15,845 nt of DNA from an uncultured Desulfovibrio sp. GTDB lineage: Bacteria > Desulfobacterota > Desulfovibrionia > Desulfovibrionales > Desulfovibrionaceae. A program made the position numbers and the translations under genes. The stretch is taken from contig USCL01000061.1 of NCBI GenBank assembly GCA_900553145.1, forward strand, positions 1 to 15,845, read 5' to 3'. The notes below the pieces were generated by a model, which did no database searches, was not told where the DNA came from, and saw only the letters and a list, made by a program, of their open reading frames with translations. Below are positions 4,903-12,368 of this stretch, piece after piece (the stretch's first letter is position 1; each line of letters begins with the position of its first letter).

Positions 4903-7749
4903 TTATTCCGCGTTATGGGCGTGTGGTTCGCCGTGCTGCTTTCCCGCAGCTTGAAAGCCTCGGGAAAGATGCGGGCTTGAGGAGGACAAACGCCCTTCAA
5001 AAACGGGTTTTTCCCCCGCACGCTTCTTCATGTCCCACTGGACGGCGATTTCGCCTTCGTCTCCGGTGACGTAAAGCGGGATATCCCGCCGTTTCAAGGC
5101 ATCGCGGACTTTCCGGGAGGGAAGCCGGTACGGGTTGTACGCCCCGGCGCTGGCGATGGCCAGCTTGGGAGATACCGCGTCGTACAGCGCGGGGACAAGG
5201 CTGCCCGAGGAACCGTGGTGCGGCAGGACGAGCACGTCCGCGGAAAGATCCGCGCCGCTTCGCAGCAGGGCCCGCAGATACGGCGCCTCCGCATCCCCGG
5301 GAAGCAAGGCGAGGCCGTGCCCGTTGAGGACAAGCCGGAATACCAGCCCGTCATTGCCGGAAGGCGTCACGCCGGGAGCCGGGGCCAGCACCTCGAGCGC
5401 CAGCCCGTCCGCAAGCGGAAGCACGTTTCCCGCGTGCAAAGTATGACGGGGAATACCGCGCGAGGCAAGGATTCCGCAGAACGCCCCGGCGAGGGGCCGG
5501 GGAGATCCGCCCTGCGGCGCGTCGATGGTTTCCAGAGGAGCCGTGTAGGCGGCCCCGACCGCATAGTTGGCCGCGATAAACAACAGCCCTTTGAGATGAT
5601 CCCGATCGGGATGCGTCAGGGCGATGAAGTCCAGCCGGGGCAGGTTGTTGCTGGTAAGCAGCGGCGAAACGAGATCGCGGCCTACGTCGAAGCGATCGGA
5701 AAACAGCCCGCCGCCGTCCACAAGTGCCCGGCCTCCGTGCGGCCATTCCAGCAGCACGGCCTGCCCCTGCCCGACGTCCAGCACCCTGAGGGAGAGCTTG
5801 GGTTCGAAAAAGTTGTGGACCCAGAGCAGAGGCCCAATGCTGAGGAGCAGCGCGCCCGCGGACAGAAGGCGTTTGGCCGGGGCCGGGAAACGATCCCGGT
5901 TCACGCGCATGGCCAAGGCCACGGCGATGGCTCCGAAACCGAGGATGGCGGTCCAGTGCGGGCGCGGGGATACGAACAGATCCAGCCCCGCGTGCTCTTG
6001 CAGCCACCGCAGGCCAAGCAGGAGGGCCTCACAGGGGATATCCGCCAGATGGAGCAGAAAGGCCGCCGTCTGACCCAGCCCGGATGCGGCGGCGATCAGG
6101 CCGAGAAACGCCAGCGGCAGCACGATGAAGCCGAGCGCCGGAAGCCACAGCAGGTTGATCGGGAACCAGAAGGTCGAACGCCCGAAGGCGTCCAGCACAA
6201 GGGGAAGGGTGGCGAGCTGCGCGGCAACGGAACAGCCGAGGGTCAGCCAGAGGACGCGGACGAACCGGCTCGCGGCGGCGCGCGTGGGCGAGAGCCCGCC
6301 TTGTAAAACCTTGAGCGGCGAGAAGGATAGCGGCCCGCCGTTCCAGAGCGCGCGGAGCCACGGGGAACAGAGCGCGATTCCCGCCACAGCCGAAAAGGAA
6401 AGCTGCACGCCCAAATCATAGAGGCACAGGGGATCGGCCAGAACCATGCAGAGCAAGGCAATCAGAAGGACGTCGGCAAAGGTGAAGGACGGGCGCAGGT
6501 TCCGGCGGAAACGCTCGGGAAGCAGATCGGGCACGCAGCGCAACAGGCAGACGATGGCGAGCATCAGGGCCGCCCGCACCAGCGACGGCGGCGCGTCGCC
6601 GAGCCACAGATACCCGGCGGCCAGCGGCAGGCTCAGGAGCCCGATGAGGCTGTAGGCCGGAAAGCGCAGGAACAGCCCCGGAGCGAGGAGCCCCGCAATC
6701 CCGGCCAGCGCCAGCGCGCCCAAGCCGGCCACGGCAAGATGCTGGCCCGACAAGGCAAGGCTGTGCGTCAGCCCCGCCGCGTTGATGCGTTCCATATCCG
6801 ACGTATTCAGGCCGTAACGATCCCCGAACAGCAGCGCCGGGATGATGGAAGATCCGTTATCCCGCATCATTGGAGAAGGCTTCATGCCCTCCGCCGATAC
6901 GGGGCCCAGTGGCGGATCGGAGCCGTCCCCGCTCTTTCCGCTCTGATCGTGGCCGGGCGGGAAGGGCTCCGGCGTTGGGTTGGCAGCCCATCCATCCCGG
7001 ACGGCTTCGGGCGGCGGGGCCTCCTGCCGGGAGGTACCGCCGTTTGCGCTGAAAGGGAAAAGCGCCCGGAGGATGCTTCCTTCCGGCGCATCGAGCGCGG
7101 CGGTGACGCGCAGCCGCAGGCGTTCCCGCAGCCCGGCGCCCCACGACGGCGTGCCGGACGTACGGATGGCGGCGTCATCCTCTTTCGTCCACGCCTGAAA
7201 GAAGACGCCCTGACGGTGCCAATAATCCTCGCTGTTCCATGTGCCTTGATTGCGGAACCCGTGGACGGGACGGATTTTCAGATTCGCGGATACGCGTTGC
7301 CCCGGCAGGGGGCGGGGGATGCCGGGCATATCCTGCCATGTCAGCGCCAGCCTGCCGGGAAGCGGTTCCCCGCCTGCGGGGCCCACGCCGTCCAAAAGGA
7401 TTTGCAGCCGCCGATCCGGCAAGCCGCGGGAGCCGGCGACCGTTCCTTCCACGGCAACGGCCCGCCGGGAGGACAGGCTCTTTTCCAGCCATGCCGGGCG
7501 GCTTTCCGGGATATGCTGGACGGATTCCCTGCCCAGCAGCCAGCCCGCGATGACGCACGCGATCGCCAGCAGGCAGCAGAGCGGGCGGCGCGTCCGGCTG
7601 TCCGCCCATGCGAACAAGGCGCAGGCCGTCAGTGCCGGAACCGGAAAACGCGCCGCGGCGATCCCCGCGACGAACAGCAGCACGCCGGTTTCCCAGAACA
7701 GGAGCGGCTGGAGCGGCGGGACGGGCGTCGTCGGCTGTTTTGTAGGCAT
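4903..7749 (-). CDS. comEC: ComEC/Rec2 DNA-uptake channel protein
   Basis: ComEC forms the inner-membrane channel that carries single-stranded DNA into the cytoplasm during natural transformation. The 948-aa product has the family order. N-terminal membrane helices and an OB-like soluble region (residues about 90-220) come first. The Competence domain opens with LFGDRYGLNTSDMERINAAGLTHSLALSGQHL and contains several helices. A C-terminal metallo-beta-lactamase-like domain begins at LDVGQGQAVLLEW, with THPDRDH (H713, D717, H718) and LPHHGSSGS (H844, H845). The protein is longer than most ComEC because of a Pro/Gly/Ser-rich insert of about 68 residues near 232-299. The start is uncertain. ATG 7749 (MPTKQPTTP) is chosen because the frame upstream to a TTG at 7866 looks non-coding, yet no Shine-Dalgarno precedes 7749. 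No other competence gene is in the window. Confidence 0.9.
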   Translation of the reverse strand: MPTKQPTTPVPPLQPLLFWETGVLLFVAGIAAARFPVPALTACALFAWADSRTRRPLCCLLAIACVIAGWLLGRESVQHIPESRPAWLEKSLSSRRAVAVEGTVAGSRGLPDRRLQILLDGVGPAGGEPLPGRLALTWQDMPGIPRPLPGQRVSANLKIRPVHGFRNQGTWNSEDYWHRQGVFFQAWTKEDDAAIRTSGTPSWGAGLRERLRLRVTAALDAPEGSILRALFPFSANGGTSRQEAPPPEAVRDGWAANPTPEPFPPGHDQSGKSGDGSDPPLGPVSAEGMKPSPMMRDNGSSIIPALLFGDRYGLNTSDMERINAAGLTHSLALSGQHLAVAGLGALALAGIAGLLAPGLFLRFPAYSLIGLLSLPLAAGYLWLGDAPPSLVRAALMLAIVCLLRCVPDLLPERFRRNLRPSFTFADVLLIALLCMVLADPLCLYDLGVQLSFSAVAGIALCSPWLRALWNGGPLSFSPLKVLQGGLSPTRAAASRFVRVLWLTLGCSVAAQLATLPLVLDAFGRSTFWFPINLLWLPALGFIVLPLAFLGLIAAASGLGQTAAFLLHLADIPCEALLLGLRWLQEHAGLDLFVSPRPHWTAILGFGAIAVALAMRVNRDRFPAPAKRLLSAGALLLSIGPLLWVHNFFEPKLSLRVLDVGQGQAVLLEWPHGGRALVDGGGLFSDRFDVGRDLVSPLLTSNNLPRLDFIALTHPDRDHLKGLLFIAANYAVGAAYTAPLETIDAPQGGSPRPLAGAFCGILASRGIPRHTLHAGNVLPLADGLALEVLAPAPGVTPSGNDGLVFRLVLNGHGLALLPGDAEAPYLRALLRSGADLSADVLVLPHHGSSGSLVPALYDAVSPKLAIASAGAYNPYRLPSRKVRDALKRRDIPLYVTGDEGEIAVQWDMKKRAGEKPVFEGRLSSSSPHLSRGFQAAGKQHGEPHAHNAE

Positions 7750-7942
7750 AGGGGGAGGAGGGAAGAAGGTGGCGTCAAACCGTGCGGCCGGACTCTTGGG
7801 GAAAGCGGCGCCGCCATGCCCCGTTGGGCGGGCAAGCACGCGAAAATGCTCGAAAAGGCGGCTCAATCCATGCGAAAGTAAGGGAAGAAGGGGAGGGGGG
7901 GAGAGCCCAACGGCCCTCCCCGGAACGTTTTTTCTTGGGCGG
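7750..7942 (-). other. Spacer between the aminotransferase gene and comEC, possible degenerate repeat copy G
   Basis: GGGGAGGG (7890-7897) pairs with CCCTCCCC (7914-7921), an 8-bp perfect stem with a 16-nt loop, 22 nt after the aminotransferase stop. Read on the - strand, TACTTTCG (7873-7880) follows, recalling the ACTTTCG that opens the family tail; the rest of the tail is not recognisable. I treat it as a possible decayed or divergent family member. The remaining sequence (7750-7866) is an open frame continuous with comEC but lacks good start signals. Confidence 0.4.
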
Positions 7943-9037
7943 CTACTTCCCGAGCGCGGCGGCGACGGCGTCGAGGGCCTGTTCCATGAGATAGGGCTGG
8001 GCCTGCGTGCCCATGTGGCCGAGGCGGAACACCTTGCCGTCCATCGGGCCGAAGCTGCCGGTGCAGATGAGGCCGTGGCGGCGGAGCGTTTCCTTCCATT
8101 CCGGCCATGTATGGCCGCCGGGGATCATGGCCGCCGTGACGGTCGGGGCGTTGACGGCGTCGGGGGCCGTCCAGAGCTTGATGCCGAGTGCGGCCAGCCC
8201 GGCGCGGCACTGGGCCGCTACGGCTTCGTGGCGGGCGAACGCGGCGTCCATGCCCTCTTTCAGCAATGCCTGCGTCCCGGCGTACAGCGCGGCGACGCCG
8301 TGCCAGTTCGGGGTATAGGGGCAGCGGCCGTCCGAGCGCACGGTGCGGAAGGGCAGGATGGAGTCGTAGCCCTGATAGTTCACTTCCTTCATGCGCTCCC
8401 ACGCGGCCTCGCTGACGCCCACCATGCTCATGCTCGGGGGGCAGCTCAGGCACTTCTGGGAGCCGCCGAGCATCAGGTCGACGTTCCATTCGTCCATGCG
8501 TACGGGCGCGCCGCCGAGGCCCGCCACCGTATCCACATAGAACAGCGGCACGCCGAGGTCCTTCTTGAGCTTGCCGAGCAGCCCGATGGGGTTCAGGGTG
8601 CCGGACGGGGTTTCGCAGTGCACGGCGGTCAGCATGACCGGCTTGACGCGGCGGATGGCGTCCTCGACGACGGCGAGGTCGCTTTCGCGGATGCTGCAAT
8701 CGTAAGGGAGGGACACCTTTTCCACGATGCAGCCGAAGGATTCGGCCATTTCGCCGATGCCGTCGCCGAAGACGCCGGTGCCGACGCTGACCACGTGATC
8801 GCCGGGCTTCAGGCAGCTTTTCAGCGCGCCCCAGAGGGCGAGCATGCCTTCGCCGGTCATCAGGGCCACATCGTCCTTCGTACCCATGAGCTTGCCGATG
8901 CCGCGGCTGGTGGCGTCGTAGAGGCACATGAAATCGGATTCGACCTGACCGGAACCGTAATCCCTGCCGAGGACGGCAATGACGTCTTCGTGCAGGGCGA
9001 CCGGGCCGGGGACCATGGGAATGGGGGCGTAACTCAT
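7943..9037 (-). CDS. Class V PLP-dependent aminotransferase (alanine/serine-glyoxylate type)
   Basis: This is predicted to be a cytoplasmic transaminase of the fold-type I, class V family that includes alanine-glyoxylate and serine-pyruvate aminotransferases. The sequence shows an N-terminal MVPGPVALHEDV, a glycine-rich cofactor region (MTGEGMLALWGAL), HCETPSGTLNPI, the cofactor-binding FYVDTVAGLGG, and GGSQKCLSCPPSMSM carrying the Schiff-base lysine K195. The length, 364 aa, is typical. The start is ATG 9037, with AAGGA 7 nt upstream. It overlaps the murI stop by 4 nt (ATGA), so translation is probably coupled. The amino donor and acceptor cannot be fixed from sequence; (S)-ureidoglycine, phosphonate or sulfonate substrates are possible in this family. 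Confidence 0.87.
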   Translation of the reverse strand: MSYAPIPMVPGPVALHEDVIAVLGRDYGSGQVESDFMCLYDATSRGIGKLMGTKDDVALMTGEGMLALWGALKSCLKPGDHVVSVGTGVFGDGIGEMAESFGCIVEKVSLPYDCSIRESDLAVVEDAIRRVKPVMLTAVHCETPSGTLNPIGLLGKLKKDLGVPLFYVDTVAGLGGAPVRMDEWNVDLMLGGSQKCLSCPPSMSMVGVSEAAWERMKEVNYQGYDSILPFRTVRSDGRCPYTPNWHGVAALYAGTQALLKEGMDAAFARHEAVAAQCRAGLAALGIKLWTAPDAVNAPTVTAAMIPGGHTWPEWKETLRRHGLICTGSFGPMDGKVFRLGHMGTQAQPYLMEQALDAVAAALGK

Positions 9038-9942
9038 GACGATTTCCTTTGCTTTGGCGTTTCGGCGGCGTCGGGGAGGGATACGTTTTCAAGATCCACA
9101 AGCCGGACGTCGCTGTCCGTGATGGTCATATTCAGGAACAGGCTGCCCGTGCGGGTGAACCGCTGGGGGTCGTCCGTGATGAAAAAGCGGATGCGCCCGG
9201 AACGGCCGGGCTGCGGGTGGGCCAGCCCCTTGTCGGCAAGGCGGCGTTTCACCATTTCGGCCGTAGTGGCCGCCGAATCCACGATCCGGACTCCGGGGCC
9301 GACCACAGCACGGATGGAGGCCGAGAGCATGGGGTAATGCGTGCAGCCGAGCACGAGGCAGTCCGGCGCGGGGGCTTTTTCAAACAGCGGCTCAAGATAC
9401 CGCGAAACCACGCCTTCGACGATGGGGCCGTCGAACCAGCCCTCTTCGGCCAGCGGCACGAACAGGGGGCAGGCGAGGCTGCGGACCTGCGCGTCGGGGC
9501 GGCGGCGGAAGATGGCTTCGGCGTAGGCCCCGCTGCGGACGGTGGATTCGGTGGCGATGACCGCGATGTCGCCGGAGGGCGAGGCTTCGCAGGCGGCGCG
9601 CGCGCCGGGCTCGACCACGCCGATGATGGGCATGTCGGGCCATGTCTCGCGCAGGGCCGGGAGCGCGGCGGCGGTGGCCGTATTGCAGGCGATGACCAGC
9701 AGCTTGATGCGCTGGCCGATGAGCTTGGCGGCGGCCTGAAGGGTGTAGCGGACAATCGTTTTCTGGCTTTTGGCCCCGTAGGGCACGCGGGCCGTATCCC
9801 CGAGGAAGAGGTAGTCCTCGCCGGGCATGAGGCGGCGCATGGCGTCGAGGACGGTCAGGCCGCCCACGCCGGAGTCGAAAAGGCCGATGGGCAGCTGCGC
9901 CGTGGTTTCGTCGGCGGCCTTCCCGCCGTGTTCCGTAGTCAT
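9034..9942 (-). CDS. murI: Glutamate racemase
   Basis: MurI interconverts L- and D-glutamate without a cofactor, supplying D-Glu for the peptidoglycan stem peptide. The diagnostic pieces are PIGLFDSGVGGLTVL near the N-terminus, FLGDTARVPYG, ACNTATA with catalytic Cys86, and GCTHYP with catalytic Cys200, the usual cysteine pair. The length is 302 aa from the chosen start. AAGGA at 9950-9954 is only 1 nt from the first in-frame ATG (9948) but 7 nt from the second (9942), so 9942 is preferred. The 3' end overlaps the aminotransferase start by 4 nt; the kinase gene lies 99 nt upstream. The Asp/Glu racemase family identity is clear. Confidence 0.95.
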   Translation of the reverse strand: MTTEHGGKAADETTAQLPIGLFDSGVGGLTVLDAMRRLMPGEDYLFLGDTARVPYGAKSQKTIVRYTLQAAAKLIGQRIKLLVIACNTATAAALPALRETWPDMPIIGVVEPGARAACEASPSGDIAVIATESTVRSGAYAEAIFRRRPDAQVRSLACPLFVPLAEEGWFDGPIVEGVVSRYLEPLFEKAPAPDCLVLGCTHYPMLSASIRAVVGPGVRIVDSAATTAEMVKRRLADKGLAHPQPGRSGRIRFFITDDPQRFTRTGSLFLNMTITDSDVRLVDLENVSLPDAAETPKQRKSS

Positions 9943-10041
9943 CAGCATATCCTTTGCCCCATCCCGCCGTGCCGTATGGAGCGTACGCGGCCCGGCCGTC
10001 CGCCGCCCGCGATTTCATTTTTGTGGAATCCGTCCCCTGCC

Positions 10042-10980
10042 TTAGCCTTCGAACGGGCTCGCGGGATTGCAGCAGCTGTCTCTGTCCATGCTCGCGTCCA
10101 TGATCCGGCACTTGCAGATCGATACGGGCGCGAACAGGCTGCCGAGGATGCGTTCCAGCAGGATGCCTTCACGCGAGGGCAGGCCCTGCCCGAACGTGGC
10201 CCGGATGCCGAGGGTGACGAACTGGACGGCGCGGTCCAGCGCGATGGACAGGCTGTCGCCCTGGATGAGGCTGCCGGTGAGCACGCTGGAGAAGGTGTCG
10301 CCCGTGCCGGGGTAGTGGGCGGGGATGTACGAACAGTCGATGCGCCAGAAGCGGTCTTCGTCGCGCTCGTACGCGATGACCGAGGTATTCTGCCCGGGGT
10401 CCCTGCCGCCTTCCAGCAGCGGGACGCTTGTGGCGACCACGGTCTTGGGGCCCATCGCGGACAGGCGGCGCAAACGGCCCTTCGCCTCTTCGGGCGTGAG
10501 CCGGGGCGTGAACGGTTCGTCGAGGAGCAGGGCGACTTCGGTGATGTTCGGGGTGATGATGTCGGCGCAGGAGATGAGCCAGCGCATTTTTTCCACCATT
10601 TCCGGGGTCATGGTGGGGTCGAGGATGCCGTTGTCCCCGAGCACGGGGTCCACGACCGCCAGCCCGCCGGGGGCGAGGCAGTTGCGGATGCACCGGGCCA
10701 CGGAATCCATCTGTTCCGGGGAGGCCATGAACCCCGAGTACACGCCGTCGAAACGCAGCCCGAGGTTTTCCCAGTGGTCGAGGATGCCGCCCAGCTCGGG
10801 GGTGAGGTCGCACAGCGTATAGTTAGTAAACTCCACCGTATGCGTGGAGAGCACCGCCGTGGGCAGCGGGCACACCTGTATGCCCATGCAGGAGAGGATC
10901 GGGATCGCTACGGTCAGCGACGTGCGCCCGAAGCCCGACATGTCGTGGATCGCGGCGATTCTGGGTACTGGATTGCGCAT
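10042..10980 (-). CDS. Pyridoxamine/pyridoxal kinase (PfkB/ribokinase superfamily, PdxK/PdxY type)
   Basis: The product phosphorylates pyridoxal-type B6 vitamers with ATP, feeding the PLP salvage pathway in the cytoplasm. The N-terminus IHDMSGFGRTSLTVAIPILSCMG followed by CPLPTAVLSTHT is the substrate-side signature of the pyridoxamine kinase branch. VDPVLGDNG lies in the middle. The C-terminal GTGDTFSS is the ribokinase-superfamily anion hole with the catalytic aspartate. The length, 312 aa, is slightly longer than E. coli PdxY because of a Cys-containing tail (ICKCRIMDAS...SCCNPASPFEG). The start is ATG 10980, with GGAG 7 nt upstream. It heads the minus-strand run that ends with murJ. Two genes downstream lies a PLP enzyme, a sensible partner. 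The ThiD-type hydroxymethylpyrimidine kinase is a less likely alternative. Confidence 0.88.
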   Translation of the reverse strand: MRNPVPRIAAIHDMSGFGRTSLTVAIPILSCMGIQVCPLPTAVLSTHTVEFTNYTLCDLTPELGGILDHWENLGLRFDGVYSGFMASPEQMDSVARCIRNCLAPGGLAVVDPVLGDNGILDPTMTPEMVEKMRWLISCADIITPNITEVALLLDEPFTPRLTPEEAKGRLRRLSAMGPKTVVATSVPLLEGGRDPGQNTSVIAYERDEDRFWRIDCSYIPAHYPGTGDTFSSVLTGSLIQGDSLSIALDRAVQFVTLGIRATFGQGLPSREGILLERILGSLFAPVSICKCRIMDASMDRDSCCNPASPFEG

Positions 10981-11034
10981 GGCGAGGCTCCGGGAAAAGG
11001 CTTGGGCTTCTGAAGTGGGGAAAAGGCTTGGACA

Positions 11035-11101
11035 GGGGAGGAAATTTTTTCTTCAGAAGGGTTCCCCCTCCCCAGAACCCCTCCCTTCCCAAGACTTTCG
11101 A
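11035..11101 (+). repeat. Intergenic stem-loop repeat, copy D (truncated)
   Basis: GGGGAGG (11035-11041) pairs with CCTCCCC (11067-11073). The loop contains TTCTTCAGAA, the same loop core as copy B. The spacer and the start of the tail (CCCAAGACTTTCGAC) match copy B. The sequence then diverges, so the second arm of the mini-hairpin and the CCCTGTTCGCGG block are missing. It does not follow the end of any gene; it sits 55 nt upstream of the kinase start on the opposite strand. Confidence 0.65.
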
Positions 11102-11267
11102 CTTTTGGGGGAGGGGGAAGCCCCGTTGTTTTTCAAGAGGCAGAAGTTTCCCACACCGTGGGCGGCAAATCAAGTTCCCGCAAACGGCCCAGAAACACAT
11201 TTCACCAAATAAACACTATTGTTACGCTCGTTTTTGAACAAGATCCGCAAACATTCCTCCCCTCTTC

Positions 11268-11402
11268 GCCTACCGGGAAAGCGGCGGACAGGGATTCGAT
11301 AACGTCGAAAATCTTTGAAGAGGAAGGGGGGAAGGTTCGGAGGGGGAAGGGGAAACGTGGGGGCGATCCCCCCTTCTTTAGAAAGTTTCCCCTTCCCCCT
11401 CC
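11268..11402 (-). repeat. Intergenic stem-loop repeat, copy E
   Basis: This copy has a perfect 18-bp stem: 11339-11356 (GGAGGGGGAAGGGGAAAC) pairs with 11385-11402. Inside it is a second stem, GGGGG-cgat-CCCCC (11359-11372). Read on the - strand, the tail is CAAAGATTTTCG, mini-hairpin TTCGA/TCGAA (11295-11309), then ATCCCTGTCCGCCGCTTTCC to a GGC at 11268-11270. It starts 10 nt after the pseudouridine synthase stop codon. Confidence 0.85.
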
Positions 11403-11411
11403 AAGTTTTTC

Positions 11412-12200
11412 TTACATCCCCACAGCCTTTTTCAGCGCAGCCACCTCGGCGGGGGTGAGCTCGCGGGCTTCGCCGGGCTTCATGACGCCGAGGCGCAAGG
11501 GGCCCTGCGCGACGCGGACGAGGCGCAGAATGGTCAGGTTGAGATCGCGGCACATGCGGCGGATCTGGCGGTTCAGGCCCTGATGGAGGGTCATTTCGAG
11601 CAGCGTGCCGCGCTGCCCCGTGGGGGCTTCGGCATTGCGGGAGGCCCCGGACAGATCGTGAACCTGCCCCGGCAGGACGCGGATTTCCACGGGCGCGAGC
11701 TTCTCGCCCTCGGCAAGCGTCATGCCCCTGCGCATGGTTTCAAGGGCGCGGTCGGACACCCCGCCCCGGATGAGCACGCGGTATACGCGCGGCATGTGAT
11801 GCCGGGGATGCACCACCCGGTTGGTCAGTTCGCCGTCGTCGGTGAGCAGGACAAGCCCTTCCGAAAAAAAGTCGAGGCGCCCGGCGGGATAAAGGCGGCG
11901 GGCTTTCCACTGCGCGGGGACGAGATCGAGCACCGTTGTCCGCCCTTCGGGATCGTAGGCCGTGGATACCACGCGCACGGGCTTGTTCAGCAGCAGGTAG
12001 CAGGGGGCCTGCGCGGCGGCTTGGACGGGCTTGCCGTCCACTTCCAGCGTGTCGATCCCGGGGGCCACCTGAAGGCCCGGCGAGGTGACGGGTTCGCCGT
12101 TGACCCTGACGCGTCCGGCGGCCACCAGCTCGTCGGCGCGGCGGCGGGAACAGACGCCGGCATCCGCCAGCGCCTTGTTGATTCGTACAGTCTTTTCCAT
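11412..12200 (-). CDS. Pseudouridine synthase of the RsuA/RluB/RluF family
   Basis: These enzymes convert a specific uridine in ribosomal RNA to pseudouridine. The N-terminal S4 RNA-binding domain (residues about 5-60: RINKALADAGVCSRRRADELVAAGRVRVNG) is followed by the synthase domain. LLLNKPVRVVST precedes the catalytic motif GRLDFFSEGLVLLTDDG with Asp110. The late block HQGLNRQIRRMC resembles RluF more than RsuA, so a 23S rRNA target is more likely, but I do not assign a symbol. The length is 262 aa. The ATG start has AGGAG about 5 nt upstream on the - strand. Its 5' leader contains one copy of a GC-rich direct repeat, and repeat copy E follows its stop by 10 nt. It is transcribed away from msbA. 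Confidence 0.9.
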   Translation of the reverse strand: MEKTVRINKALADAGVCSRRRADELVAAGRVRVNGEPVTSPGLQVAPGIDTLEVDGKPVQAAAQAPCYLLLNKPVRVVSTAYDPEGRTTVLDLVPAQWKARRLYPAGRLDFFSEGLVLLTDDGELTNRVVHPRHHMPRVYRVLIRGGVSDRALETMRRGMTLAEGEKLAPVEIRVLPGQVHDLSGASRNAEAPTGQRGTLLEMTLHQGLNRQIRRMCRDLNLTILRLVRVAQGPLRLGVMKPGEARELTPAEVAALKKAVGM

Positions 12201-12206
12201 GATACT

Positions 12207-12297
12207 CCTGAGAGCGCGCGTGCGCGGGGGGGCGTTGAAATGGGCGAAGACGCCGCTCCGGACAAACCGCCTGAGCGCGCGTGCGCGGGGGGCGTTT
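12207..12297. repeat. Two-copy GC-rich direct repeat in the divergent intergenic region
   Basis: Two near-identical units, at 12207-12236 and about 12270-12296, share GAGCGCGCGTGCGCGGGG and a trailing GGCGTT, offset by 61 nt. Each contains the palindrome CGCGC-GT-GCGCG. Unit 1 has an extra AG and one more G. Unit 1 overlaps the ribosome-binding region of the pseudouridine synthase gene; on the - strand both units end in CTCAGG. This could be a local duplication of the leader or a pair of protein-binding sites. Confidence 0.75.
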
Positions 12298-12321
12298 CCG
12301 GCCGGGATTCTCCGCTGGCGC

Positions 12322-12349
12322 TTGCCGATAATGTGGGCTAGGATACCCT
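12322..12349 (+). promoter_or_regulatory. Possible msbA promoter
   Basis: TTGCCG (12322-12327) lies 16 nt before TACCCT (12344-12349). It matches the sigma-70 consensus 4/6 at -35 and 3/6 at -10. It is the best pair I can see between the direct repeat and the msbA ribosome binding site, but it is weak. Confidence 0.2.
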
Positions 12350-12355
12350 TTCGTC

Positions 12356-12360
12356 AAGGA
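12356..12360 (+). promoter_or_regulatory. Ribosome binding site deciding the msbA start
   Basis: AAGGA lies 2 nt from the first in-frame ATG (12363) but 8 nt from the second (12369). This favours 12369. Confidence 0.65.
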
Positions 12361-12368
12361 ATATGCGA

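Larger units (their letters stand above)
10981..11411. other. Intergenic region of 431 nt holding repeat copies D and E
   Basis: There is no protein gene here. Copy D (11035-11101, + orientation) and copy E (11268-11402, - orientation) face each other with their tails inward. Between them lies an AT-richer stretch (about 11165-11260) that could hold the promoter of the kinase gene. A TTGTTC on the - strand near 11240 is a possible -35, but its matching -10 is poor. A short GGGG-aag-CCCC hairpin at 11114-11124 followed by GTTGTTTTT resembles a weak + strand terminator, though no + strand gene ends here. CCCAC-acc-GTGGG is at 11150-11162. Confidence 0.45.

Noticed and set aside
4785..5021. Small minus-strand frame between comEC and murJ
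   Set aside because: It overlaps the comEC 3' end by more than 100 nt and the murJ start, has no ribosome binding site and no recognisable protein.
7250..9337. Long + strand frame of about 695 codons
   Set aside because: It is antisense to comEC and the aminotransferase gene, a GC-rich shadow. It is rich in Ala, Arg and Gly with no motif.
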